A stretch of DNA of 64,000 bases, taken from Streptomyces sp. NBC_00154. GTDB lineage: Bacteria > Actinomycetota > Actinomycetes > Streptomycetales > Streptomycetaceae. The DNA lies in NCBI RefSeq assembly GCF_026342835.1, contig NZ_JAPEMI010000001.1, positions 1,494,501-1,558,500 of the forward strand, written 5' to 3'. Below the pieces are notes generated by a model. The model was not told where the DNA came from. It saw only the letters and a list, made by a program, of their open reading frames with translations, and did no database searches. The position numbers and the translations under genes were made by a program. Shown here one piece after another: positions 10,720 to 19,190 of the stretch; positions within the stretch are counted from its first letter, which is position 1; every line of letters begins with the position of its first letter.

Positions 10720-12911
10720 CCAATGCGACGACAGGGTGTCCCACAGGGACGGACGGCGACGACGGGAACCGCCCCGGGGCCGGCCCGGAGTCGACGGCCG
10801 CCGCCACGAAGGGCGCAATGACAAAACCGGTCACAAGCCCCGGAGCGGGCACGAACACGGTCGCGGGCACGGCTACGGCCACGGAGATCAAGGCCCGCGA
10901 CCTGAACGGCACGGGTGCCGGGACGGGTGCCGGCACGGGTGCCGGGACGGGTGCCGGGACGGGTGCCGGGACGGGTGCCGGGACGGGTGCCGGGACGGGT
11001 GCCGGGACGGGTGCCGGGAAAGGTGCCGGGAAAGGTCCTGGGCAGGGTGGCGGCCCGCGGCCGAAGGCCGAAGCCACCGGCCTGGAACCCGACCCCGCCG
11101 TCGACGCCGGGGCTGGGGCCGGGGACCCCTTCGACCGGGACGACCTGCCCACGCCCCGGGGCGCCACCCGCACCCTGCTGGTGTCCCTGCTCGGCCCGCT
11201 CAGGGGCCGGGTGGTGGTCGCCGCGCTGTTCCTGCTGATCCAGCAGGCAGCCGTCCAGGCCGGCCCACTGCTCGTCGCGTACGCGATCGACAGCGGCGTG
11301 CCGGCGTTCCGGGACAAGGACTACGGACCGCTGATCGCCGTGGCCATCGGATACGCACTGTGTTCGGCGGCCGCGGGAAGCATGCAGTACACGTTCATCC
11401 AGGCCTCCGCCCGGATCAACCAGGACGTGCTGCTCGATCTCCGCGGACGGATCTTCCGCCACGCGCAGGCGCTGAGTGTGGACTTCCATGAGCGCTACAC
11501 CTCGGGCCGGCTGATCTCCCGCTCCACCACGGATGTGGAGTCGCTGCGGGAACTGCTCAGCGAGGGCCTGCAAGAACTCATCGGTGTCGTGCTCTCCTTC
11601 GTGTCCATCTCACTGATGCTCCTGTGGCTGGACTTCGATCTCGGTGCGGTCGCCGTCGTCTCGTTCGTACCGCTGTATGCGCTGGTGCGGCTCTACCAGC
11701 GGCGGGCCGGTGTGATCTTCGCTGCGCGGTCGACGGCTATCGCGGCGGTCATCGTGAAGTTCGCGGAGACGATGAACGGAATCCGTCCCGTCCAGGCCTT
11801 CCGCCGCGAGCGCACCAACGACGCCGAGTTCGACAGGCTCAACCAGCAGCACTGCCGGACCAACGGCAACGCGCTGCTGGAGATGGCGCGCTACGTCGTC
11901 GGCTCCCGGCTGGTCGCCAACACGGCGGTGGCCGGGATCGTGCTGTGGGGTGCGTACCGAGTCGCCTCCGGAGCTCTCGCACTCGGCGTGCTCGCGGCGG
12001 CCGTGCTCTATCTGCGACGGCTGTACGACCCGATCGACCGGCTCGGCATGTTCCTCAACTCCTATCAGTCGGCCGCGGCTTCGCTGCAGAAGATCGCAGG
12101 CCTGCTGGCCCAGACCCCCACCGTGCCGGAGACCGCGAACCCGCGGGAGCTGCCTGCCCGCACGGGTGAGCAGCCGGGCCGGGACGTCGTCTTCGACTCG
12201 GTGAGCTTCGCCTACCGAACGGGCGGCGAAGTGCTGCCCCGCTTCGATCTGACGATCCCGGCAGGCCAGACCGTGGCCGTGGTCGGCTCGACGGGCGCCG
12301 GGAAGTCGACGCTCGCGAAGCTGCTGGCCCGGTTCTACGACCCGACCGACGGCCGGGTGCTGCTGGACGGGACCGATCTCCGGGACCTCGCCACGCCCGA
12401 ACTGCGGCGCGGTGTGGTGATGGTGACCCAGGAAGCCTTCCTGTTCTCCGGGACGGTCGCCGAGAACATCGCCATCGGCCGCCCGAACGCCACTCCCGAG
12501 GAGATCGAGCAGGCCGCGAAGGCGATCGGGGCGCACGACTTCATCAGCAGTCTGCCCGACGGATACGACACGGACGTACGGAAGAGGGGCGGGCGGATCT
12601 CCGCCGGCCAGCGCCAGTTGGTCGCCTTCGCCCGCGCCCTCCTCGCCGACCCGGCGGTGCTGATTCTCGACGAGGCGACGAGCTCCCTCGACATCCCCGG
12701 CGAACGTGCGGTGCAGCGCGCCATGGACACGGTGCTGCACGGCCGTACCGCAGTGGTGATCGCCCACCGGCTGTCGACTGTGGAGATCGCGGACCGGGTG
12801 CTGGTGATGGAGCACGGCCGAATCGTGGAGGACGGCTTCCCGTCCGAACTCATCGGTGGAAAAGGCCGGTTCGCAGGGCTCCACCGCGCCTGGCGGGAGA
12901 GCCTGGCCTGA
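10716..12911 (+). CDS. ABC exporter half-transporter, consensus-Walker subunit (heterodimer pair 1), with Gly-Thr-Gly-Ala repeat
   Basis: A 731-residue partner of the preceding subunit. Residues 1-145 are a hydrophilic, low-complexity cytoplasmic extension that includes nine copies of the tetrapeptide GTGA and two GKG variants encoded by a 12-bp tandem repeat (10908-11039). The membrane domain follows ('RTLLVSLLGPLRGRVVVAALF'). The ATPase domain has intact Walker A (GSTGAGKST), Walker B with Glu (VLILDEATSSLD) and H-loop (IAHRLST), but its signature reads ISAGQ (628-632) instead of LSGGQ. The pair therefore has one standard site, made from this Walker set and the partner's LSGGQ, and one impaired site. 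The start overlaps the previous stop (ATGA), so co-translation is expected. Confidence 0.92.
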   Translation: MTNATTGCPTGTDGDDGNRPGAGPESTAAATKGAMTKPVTSPGAGTNTVAGTATATEIKARDLNGTGAGTGAGTGAGTGAGTGAGTGAGTGAGTGAGTGAGKGAGKGPGQGGGPRPKAEATGLEPDPAVDAGAGAGDPFDRDDLPTPRGATRTLLVSLLGPLRGRVVVAALFLLIQQAAVQAGPLLVAYAIDSGVPAFRDKDYGPLIAVAIGYALCSAAAGSMQYTFIQASARINQDVLLDLRGRIFRHAQALSVDFHERYTSGRLISRSTTDVESLRELLSEGLQELIGVVLSFVSISLMLLWLDFDLGAVAVVSFVPLYALVRLYQRRAGVIFAARSTAIAAVIVKFAETMNGIRPVQAFRRERTNDAEFDRLNQQHCRTNGNALLEMARYVVGSRLVANTAVAGIVLWGAYRVASGALALGVLAAAVLYLRRLYDPIDRLGMFLNSYQSAAASLQKIAGLLAQTPTVPETANPRELPARTGEQPGRDVVFDSVSFAYRTGGEVLPRFDLTIPAGQTVAVVGSTGAGKSTLAKLLARFYDPTDGRVLLDGTDLRDLATPELRRGVVMVTQEAFLFSGTVAENIAIGRPNATPEEIEQAAKAIGAHDFISSLPDGYDTDVRKRGGRISAGQRQLVAFARALLADPAVLILDEATSSLDIPGERAVQRAMDTVLHGRTAVVIAHRLSTVEIADRVLVMEHGRIVEDGFPSELIGGKGRFAGLHRAWRESLA
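10908..11039 (+). repeat. in-frame 12-bp tandem repeat (coding minisatellite)
   Basis: Eleven consecutive 12-bp units. Nine read GGSACGGGTGCC (S = G or C) from 10908 to 11015, followed by GGGAAAGGTGCC and GGGAAAGGTCCT. The unit is a multiple of three, so changes in copy number keep the frame and add or remove one GTGA tetrapeptide each. Four of the nine units at the 5' end differ at most at the third base; units 4-9 are identical, a sign of recent expansion. Confidence 0.97.
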
Positions 12912-12961
12912 GACCGACCGCGGGTGACGGTCTCCCCCGTCGGCCTCCCGCACCGGCGGTC

Positions 12962-12967
12962 TATGGT
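12962..12967 (+). promoter_or_regulatory. candidate -10 box for the 12974 exporter (leaderless)
   Basis: TATGGT lies 6 nt upstream of the ATG at 12974, with no Shine-Dalgarno sequence between them. No convincing -35 is visible. It implies a separate promoter for exporter pair 2 inside the 62-bp gap after pair 1. Confidence 0.4.
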
Positions 12968-12973
12968 GCGTAC

Positions 12974-14776
12974 ATGACTGAGCCCGTGGATCGCCCGGTC
13001 GGTCCGTATGCGGACCAGGAGACCCCGGAATTCCGCAGCCCCGGGCGGTATCTGTGGTGGCTGGTCACCCGTCAATGGCGCCGCGTTGCCGCCGGGGCCC
13101 TGCTCGGCAGCTCCTGGATGATCTGCCTGACCCTGCCGCCGTACCTGCTGTCGCGCGCCATCGACGACGGGCTGCAGCCCGGGGGCCGCTCTGCGCTGGT
13201 CGGCTGGGTCGCGGCGCTGGTGGGTGTCGGAGCGCTCAACGCCTGGCTGGCCATCATGCGGCACCGCACGATGACCAGGGTGCGGCTCGACGGTGCCTTC
13301 CGTACGGTGCGGGTGGTGGTCGCCCAGGCGACCAGGCTGGGCGCGGCGCTGCCGCGCCGGGCCACGGCCGGCGAGATCGTCACCATCGGGTTCGGTGACG
13401 TCGCGGTGATCGCCAATACGCTGACGGTCACCGGGCCCGGCGTCGGCGCCGTCCTCGCCTATGTCGTCGTGGCCGCACTGCTGTTGACCGTCTCGCCGCT
13501 GCTCGCAACGGTGGTGCTGCTGGGCGTGCCACTGCTCGCGGTGCTGGTCGGCCCGCTGCTGGGGCGGCTTCAGGGAGCCGAGTCGGCGTACCGCGACCGG
13601 CAGGGCAGCCTCGCCGCCCGTTTCGCCGACATCGCCGGCGGTCTGCGGGTCCTCAACGGCATCGGCGGCAAGGACGTCTACGCCGAACGCTACCGGCGCG
13701 GTTCGCAGGAGCTGCAGGCGGAGGGGTACCGGGTCGGGGCGGTGACCAGCTGGATCCAGGCACTCGGCGTCGGCCTGCCCACCCTGTTCCTGGGCGCCGT
13801 GACCTGGCTGGCGGCCCGGATGGCCGCGCAGGGCGAGATCACCGTCGGCGAACTGGTCGCGGTGTACGGCTATGCGGCGGTTCTCGTCGTGCCCGTCTCC
13901 TCCTTCATCGAGGGCGGCTACGACATCAGCCGCGGTCTGGTCGCCGCGCGCAGAGTCATCCACTTCCTGTCCCTGGAGCCCGATTCGGGGTTCCGGGAGG
14001 CATCTTCGCCACTTCTGGACGGGCCCGAGTCGCCCTCCGTCCTCCACGATCCTGAGTCCGGGGTCGAGGTGGTCCCCGGAACGCTGACCGCTCTGGTCGG
14101 TGCCCGGCCGTCGGACTCCGCGACGGTGATCGACCGTCTCGGCGGCTTTGCCGCGTCGGCAGCGACCTGGGGCACCGCACCACTCGACGAGATCGAGCCG
14201 GCCCAGGTCCGCGCGCGGATTCTCGTCGCGGACAACGAGGCCGACCTGTTCGCCGGCACGCTGCGCGATGTCATCTCCGGCAGCCGGGACCGGGACGAGG
14301 AGGCGCTCCACCGCGCCGTCCACGCGGCCGTGGCCCAGGACATCGTCCGCGGCCTGCCGGACGGGCTCGGCTCCACCGTCGACGCCCAGGGCCGCAATCT
14401 CTCCGGCGGCCAGCGGCAGCGTGTCCGCCTCGTCCGGGCCCTGCTGGCCGATCCCGAGATTCTCCTGGCGGTCGAGCCGACCTCGGCCGTCGATGCGCAC
14501 ACCGAGGCAGCCATGGCGTCCCGGCTGCGCACGGCACGGTCCGGCCGCACCACGGTCGTCACCAGCACCTCCCCTCTCGTGCTGGACCGGGCCGACACCG
14601 TGTACTACCTGGTCGACGGCTCCGTCGCGGCCGTCGGCACCCATCGCGACCTGTTGGACGAACACCCCGGTTATCGCCTGCTGGTGTCCCGTGGCACGGA
14701 CGATGACGGCGCCGATGACGGCGCCGTCCACGTGGGCGACGAAGCCGGCCCTGCGCCCCAGGAGGCCACCTCATGA
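12974..14776 (+). CDS. ABC exporter half-transporter with inactivated nucleotide-binding domain (pair 2)
   Basis: A 600-residue exporter half: six-segment membrane domain (about 40-320) and a strongly eroded ATPase domain. Walker A, normally GxxGxGKS/T, reads GARPSDSA (376-383) with no Lys. The Walker B Asp is Val500 (LLAVEP, Glu501 kept). The H-loop His is Ser ('VVTSTSPL'). Yet the signature LSGGQRQ (from 476) and D-loop (SAVD) are perfectly kept. It therefore cannot be expected to bind and hydrolyse ATP in its own Walker site, but it can complete the partner's site with its signature. The next gene overlaps by ATGA and has the complementary pattern. The reading frame is intact and GC-biased, so this is a maintained subunit, not a pseudogene. 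Confidence 0.92.
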   Translation: MTEPVDRPVGPYADQETPEFRSPGRYLWWLVTRQWRRVAAGALLGSSWMICLTLPPYLLSRAIDDGLQPGGRSALVGWVAALVGVGALNAWLAIMRHRTMTRVRLDGAFRTVRVVVAQATRLGAALPRRATAGEIVTIGFGDVAVIANTLTVTGPGVGAVLAYVVVAALLLTVSPLLATVVLLGVPLLAVLVGPLLGRLQGAESAYRDRQGSLAARFADIAGGLRVLNGIGGKDVYAERYRRGSQELQAEGYRVGAVTSWIQALGVGLPTLFLGAVTWLAARMAAQGEITVGELVAVYGYAAVLVVPVSSFIEGGYDISRGLVAARRVIHFLSLEPDSGFREASSPLLDGPESPSVLHDPESGVEVVPGTLTALVGARPSDSATVIDRLGGFAASAATWGTAPLDEIEPAQVRARILVADNEADLFAGTLRDVISGSRDRDEEALHRAVHAAVAQDIVRGLPDGLGSTVDAQGRNLSGGQRQRVRLVRALLADPEILLAVEPTSAVDAHTEAAMASRLRTARSGRTTVVTSTSPLVLDRADTVYYLVDGSVAAVGTHRDLLDEHPGYRLLVSRGTDDDGADDGAVHVGDEAGPAPQEATS

Positions 14777-16584
14777 CTGCCTCTTCGTCCGCTGCCCCGG
14801 CAGGGTCCCGGCCGCCGTCCGGGGCTCTGCCGGTCGCCGAACCGTTCCGGATCCGCCGCGCGGCGGTCCGGCTCGTCCGGCAGGACGGCCGCGCCTTCGC
14901 CGTGCTGCTCGCGCTCAACGCGCTGGCCGCCGGTGCCGGACTCGTCGCCCCGTGGCTGCTCGGCCGTGTCATCGACGAGGTCAGGGCAGGCGGCGGAGTC
15001 GGCACCGTGGACCGGCTGGCGTTCACCATCCTGGTCTTCGCCCTGGCGCAGCTCCTGCTGGCCCGCTACGCCGGCCTGGTCGGACACCGTTTCGGCGAAC
15101 GGACCCTGGCGCGCGTCCGCGAGCAGTTCGCCGACCGCGCACTGGCACTGCCCGCCTCGGTGGTCGAGCGAGCCGGCACGGGTGACCTGACGACCCGCGG
15201 CACCACGGATGTCGCGGCGGTCGGCACCACCCTCCGCGACGTCGGCCCCGATGTGTTGATCGCCGCGGTCCAGGCGCTGTTCATCCTCGGGGCGGTCTTC
15301 GCGCTCGACCCCTTGCTCGGTGCCTGCGGCGTGCTCGGGCTGCTGGGCATCTGGTTCGCCGTCCGCTGGTACCTGCGCCGGGCGCTCACGGCCTACCTCG
15401 CCGAGGGTGCGGCCAATTCGGCACTTGCGGAGCAGCTGGCGGCCACCGCCGCCGGCGCCCGCACCGTCGAGGCGCTCGGGCTGCAGCAGAGCCGTATCGA
15501 CGCATGTCACCGGGCGATCGAAGAGTGCCGGCGCACCCGGACCCGCACGCTCTTCCTGCGCAGCGTGCTCTTCCCTGCCGTGGACATCTCCTATGTCGTT
15601 CCCGTGGCCGGTGTCCTGCTGATCGGTGGTGCGCTGCACAGCCACGGCGCCATGAGCCTGGGTGCGGTGGTCGCCGCGGCCCTGTATCTGCGGCAGCTCT
15701 CCCAGCCGCTGGACACCATCCTGCAGCGGGTCGAACAACTGCAGAGCAGCAGTGCGTCCTTTGCCAGGGTCGAGGGGATCGGGGTGGTGCCGCAGGTGCC
15801 CTCGGCCCGCTCCCGCACACCGGCGGACGACCGGATCGCGGTGACCGGTGTGCACTACGCCTACGGCGGCCGGGGCGACGACGACGCCGATGTCCTGCAC
15901 GGAGTCGATCTGACGGTCCGGCCCGGCGAGCACTTGGCGATCGTCGGCCCGTCCGGCGCCGGCAAAACCACGCTGGGCAGGCTGCTGGCCGGAGTGGACG
16001 TGCCACGCACCGGCTCGGTGACGGTGGGCGGGGTACCGGTGGCCGGCCTGACGCCCGACCGGTTGCGCCGCCAGGTCGTCCTCGTCACCCAGGAGCACCA
16101 TGTGTTCCTCGGCACGGTCCGGGACAACCTGCGGATAGCAGCCCCGTCGGCCACCGACGCCGAACTGCGTGCGGCGCTCGCCGCCGTCGGCGCCGAGTGG
16201 GCCGGCGAGCTCCCGGACGGCCTGGACACCGATCTGGGCCATGCGGGACACCGCCCGGACGGCGCACAGGCCCAGCAACTCGCGCTGGCACGTGTCGTAC
16301 TGGCCGACCCCCACACGTTGATACTCGACGAGGCCACCGCGCTCCTGGACCCGAGAACCGCACGGCACACCGAGCGGGCACTGGCCGCCGTCCTCGAAGG
16401 CAGAACCGTCATCGCCATCGCGCACCGCCTGCAGACGGCCCATGACGCGGACCGGGTGGCCGTCATGGAGGACGGCCGGATCACCGAACTCGGCGCCCAT
16501 GACGATCTGGTGGCCGCCGACGGCGCCTACGCGGCGCTCTGGCGTTCCTGGCATGCCGACGGGCCTCACTCGCCGTCGTTGTGA
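14773..16584 (+). CDS. ABC exporter half-transporter, catalytic subunit (pair 2)
   Basis: A 603-residue exporter half. The membrane domain spans about residues 30-310. The ATPase domain keeps Walker A (GPSGAGKTT from 392), Walker B with Glu (LILDEATALLD) and the H-loop (IAHRLQT), but its signature is PDGAQ (495-499) in place of LSGGQ. It pairs with the upstream subunit, which has lost Walker A, Walker B and H-loop but kept LSGGQ. Together they would form exactly one complete ATP site. The start overlaps the upstream stop by ATGA. Pair 2 sits in the same orientation after pair 1, so all four half-transporters may be one transcription unit. The substrate is unknown. Confidence 0.92.
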   Translation: MTASSSAAPAGSRPPSGALPVAEPFRIRRAAVRLVRQDGRAFAVLLALNALAAGAGLVAPWLLGRVIDEVRAGGGVGTVDRLAFTILVFALAQLLLARYAGLVGHRFGERTLARVREQFADRALALPASVVERAGTGDLTTRGTTDVAAVGTTLRDVGPDVLIAAVQALFILGAVFALDPLLGACGVLGLLGIWFAVRWYLRRALTAYLAEGAANSALAEQLAATAAGARTVEALGLQQSRIDACHRAIEECRRTRTRTLFLRSVLFPAVDISYVVPVAGVLLIGGALHSHGAMSLGAVVAAALYLRQLSQPLDTILQRVEQLQSSSASFARVEGIGVVPQVPSARSRTPADDRIAVTGVHYAYGGRGDDDADVLHGVDLTVRPGEHLAIVGPSGAGKTTLGRLLAGVDVPRTGSVTVGGVPVAGLTPDRLRRQVVLVTQEHHVFLGTVRDNLRIAAPSATDAELRAALAAVGAEWAGELPDGLDTDLGHAGHRPDGAQAQQLALARVVLADPHTLILDEATALLDPRTARHTERALAAVLEGRTVIAIAHRLQTAHDADRVAVMEDGRITELGAHDDLVAADGAYAALWRSWHADGPHSPSL

Positions 16585-17056
16585 ACATGGCGCGGGGCCG
16601 GCCCTGCGCGACAGGACCACGGAGAGAGCGGCGGCTGCCGCCATGACCGCGCCGCCGGCCGTCTCGGGCTCGGCAGCGGATGCGGCCGGCAGCATCGTTC
16701 GGCGAACGTCCCGGCCGCGGACGGTTCGGAACGAGCCACAGTTCGAGGCCATTTCGACTGACGGGCGCTACCCCGTACCCAGCCCGCTGTTCGAACACGA
16801 TGCATTCGGGCTCGACTTCGATCGCTCTTCGAATTCGGCCTGCACCGGACCCCGGGATGGCGTCGCGGTGATGATCGGTGAAACGTCCGCTTAACGAACA
16901 TGACGTTTCTGGCAACGGACGAATTCCGGCCAAGTTGTTGACGCGGTCCTGACAGAGACGTCCATCTGCTGACACTCTTCCCCCGTTCTGCGCACTGCTT
17001 GCTCTGCCCGGACGGCTCACCCAGCCGCCGTTACCCCCCTCGCAGAAGGAGTCCGC
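16585..17056. other. intergenic region upstream of the M4 protease
   Basis: No convincing gene in 472 bp. It contains the protease leader: AAGGAG at 17046-17051 gives the GTG start at 17057 a 5-nt spacing. TTGACG near 16936 could be a -35, but no good -10 follows at the right distance. Base composition falls between 16780 and 16940, as is usual for a regulatory region. Confidence 0.6.
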
Positions 17057-19081
17057 GTGAGATCCACGCCCAGCCGTCGCGCCACCGCGACCGGCGCTCT
17101 GATAGCCGCAGCAGCCCTCCTCGCCGCAGGAATCCAGTCGGGCACGGCAGCCGCCGCGCCCGACAGTTCCGCTGCCGCCCCGGCCGCCACCCGTGTCAAT
17201 CACGGGGCACTGGCCAAGCAGCTCTCCCCCTCCCAGCGCGCCGAGCTGATCCGCGAGGCCAACGCGAGCAAGGCGGCCACGGCCAAGGAGCTCGGTCTCG
17301 GCTCCCAGGAGAAGCTCGTCGTCCGCGATGTCATCCAGGACAACGACGGCACCACGCACACGCGTTACGAGCGCACCTTCGGCGGACTTCCGGTCCTCGG
17401 TGGGGACTTGGTCGTCCAGGAGTCCAAGGCCGGTGAGACCGAGAGCGTCACCAAGGCGTCCAAGGCCACCTCTGCCCAGCTGAAGGCCGTCGACACCGCC
17501 GCCGATGTCGCCCCGGCCAAGGCCGAGTCGCAGGCTCTCGGTGCAGCCAAGGCCGCCGGCTCCAAGAAGACCGCCGCCGACCGGGCACCGCGCAAGGTGG
17601 TCTGGATGGCCCAGGGCAAGCCGCAGCTCGCCTACGAGACCGTCGTCGGTGGGCTCCAGGACGACGGCACCCCCAACGAGCTGCACGTCATCACCGACGC
17701 GTCCACCGGCGCGAAGCTGTACGAGTGGCAGGCCATCGAGACCGGCACCGGCAACACCCAGTACAGCGGCCAGGTCACGCTCGGCACCGCACCGTCGTAC
17801 ACGCTGACCGACACGACACGCGGCAACCACAAGACGTACAACCTGAACCACGGCACGTCCGGCACCGGAACGCTCTTCTCCGGATCCGACGACATCTGGG
17901 GCAACGGGAATCCGACGAACGTCGAGACGGCCGCGGCGGACGCGCACTACGGCGCGGCCGAGACCTGGGACTACTACAAGAACGTGCAGGGCCGCACCGG
18001 TATCCGGGGCGACGGCGTCGGCGCGTACTCCCGCGTCCACTACGGCAACAACTACGTCAACGCCTTCTGGGACGACAGCTGCTTCTGCATGACCTACGGA
18101 GACGGCAGCGGCAACGCCGCACCGCTGACCTCCCTGGACGTGGCCGCGCACGAGATGACGCACGGTGTCACCTCCGCCACCGCCGGCCTGGTCTACAGCG
18201 GCGAGTCCGGCGGTCTCAACGAGGCGACCAGCGACATCATGGCCGCCGCTGTCGAGTTCTACTCCAACAACGCCACCGACGTGGGCGACTACCTGGTCGG
18301 CGAGAAGATCGACATCAACGGCGACGGCACCCCGCTGCGCTACATGGACAAGCCGAGCAAGGACGGCGCGTCCAAGGACGCCTGGTACTCAGGCATCGGC
18401 GGAGTGGACGTCCACTACTCCTCAGGTCCTGCGAACCACTTCTTCTACCTCCTCTCCGAGGGCAGCGGCGCCAAGACCATCAACGGCGTCTCGTACAACT
18501 CCCCGACCTCCGACGGCCTGCCCGTCACCGGCATCGGCCGCGACAAGGCCGCGCTGATCTGGTTCAAGGCGCTCACCACCAAGTTCAGCTCCACGACGAA
18601 CTACGCGGCGGCCCGCACCGGCACCCTCGCTGCGGCCGGTGACCTGTACGGCACGACCAGCGCCGAGTACAAGGCGGTGGCCGACGCCTGGGCCGGTGTC
18701 AACGTCGGCTCGCGCAGCGGTGGCGGAGGCGGCGGGACCGTCTTCCAGAACACCACCCATGTCGCCATCCCGGACAACGGCGCGGCCGTCACCAGCTCGA
18801 TCAACGTCACCGGTGTCACGGGCAACGCGCCCAGCACCCTCCAGGTCGGGGTGGACATCACCCACACCTGGCGCGGTGACCTCGTCATCGACCTCGTCGC
18901 TCCGGACGGCACGGCGTACCGGCTGAAGAACTCCTCGTCCAGCGACTCGGCGGACAACGTCCAGACGACCTACACCGTCAACGCATCGTCCGAGGTCGCC
19001 AACGGCACCTGGAAGCTGAAGGTCCAGGACGTCGCCTCGCAGGACGTCGGCACGATCAACAGCTTCAAGCTGACCTTCTGA
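17057..19081 (+). CDS. secreted thermolysin-family (M4) metalloprotease with C-terminal P-domain
   Basis: A 674-residue secreted zinc endopeptidase. GTG follows AAGGAG and starts a signal peptide (basic N-terminus, hydrophobic core, Ala-rich cleavage region to about 38). An FTP/PepSY propeptide (about 45-230) acts as chaperone and inhibitor until removed. The catalytic domain has the HEMTH motif (His365, Glu366, His369) and third zinc ligand Glu389 in GGLNEATSD, the same +24 spacing as thermolysin, plus the distal His in 'GVDVHYSSGPANHFFY'. After a poly-Gly linker (about 556-561) lies a proprotein-convertase P-type beta domain ('NTTHVAIPDNGAAVTSSINV') that ends the protein. Its likely role is extracellular protein degradation. 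It is monocistronic, with a terminator 35 bp downstream. Confidence 0.95.
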   Translation: MRSTPSRRATATGALIAAAALLAAGIQSGTAAAAPDSSAAAPAATRVNHGALAKQLSPSQRAELIREANASKAATAKELGLGSQEKLVVRDVIQDNDGTTHTRYERTFGGLPVLGGDLVVQESKAGETESVTKASKATSAQLKAVDTAADVAPAKAESQALGAAKAAGSKKTAADRAPRKVVWMAQGKPQLAYETVVGGLQDDGTPNELHVITDASTGAKLYEWQAIETGTGNTQYSGQVTLGTAPSYTLTDTTRGNHKTYNLNHGTSGTGTLFSGSDDIWGNGNPTNVETAAADAHYGAAETWDYYKNVQGRTGIRGDGVGAYSRVHYGNNYVNAFWDDSCFCMTYGDGSGNAAPLTSLDVAAHEMTHGVTSATAGLVYSGESGGLNEATSDIMAAAVEFYSNNATDVGDYLVGEKIDINGDGTPLRYMDKPSKDGASKDAWYSGIGGVDVHYSSGPANHFFYLLSEGSGAKTINGVSYNSPTSDGLPVTGIGRDKAALIWFKALTTKFSSTTNYAAARTGTLAAAGDLYGTTSAEYKAVADAWAGVNVGSRSGGGGGGTVFQNTTHVAIPDNGAAVTSSINVTGVTGNAPSTLQVGVDITHTWRGDLVIDLVAPDGTAYRLKNSSSSDSADNVQTTYTVNASSEVANGTWKLKVQDVASQDVGTINSFKLTF

Positions 19082-19115
19082 ACCCAGCAGCACGTTCAGG
19101 GCAGTCGATGAGCGG

Positions 19116-19153
19116 AACCGCCCGGGAGGGACTCTCCTTCCTCCCGGGCGGTT
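19116..19153. terminator. intrinsic terminator between convergent protease and lyase genes
   Basis: Perfect 14-bp arms AACCGCCCGGGAGG (19116-19129) and its complement (19140-19153) around a 10-nt loop. No long T-run, as is common in Streptomyces. It sits between two gene 3' ends and can serve both strands. Confidence 0.88.
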
Positions 19154-19190
19154 TCGCCATTTCGCGAGACAACCTGCCGCTGAATACAGG

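Noticed and set aside
10908..11039. Tandem repeats as a possible CRISPR array
   Set aside because: Units are 12 bp with no spacers and lie in frame inside an ABC exporter gene; no cas genes nearby.
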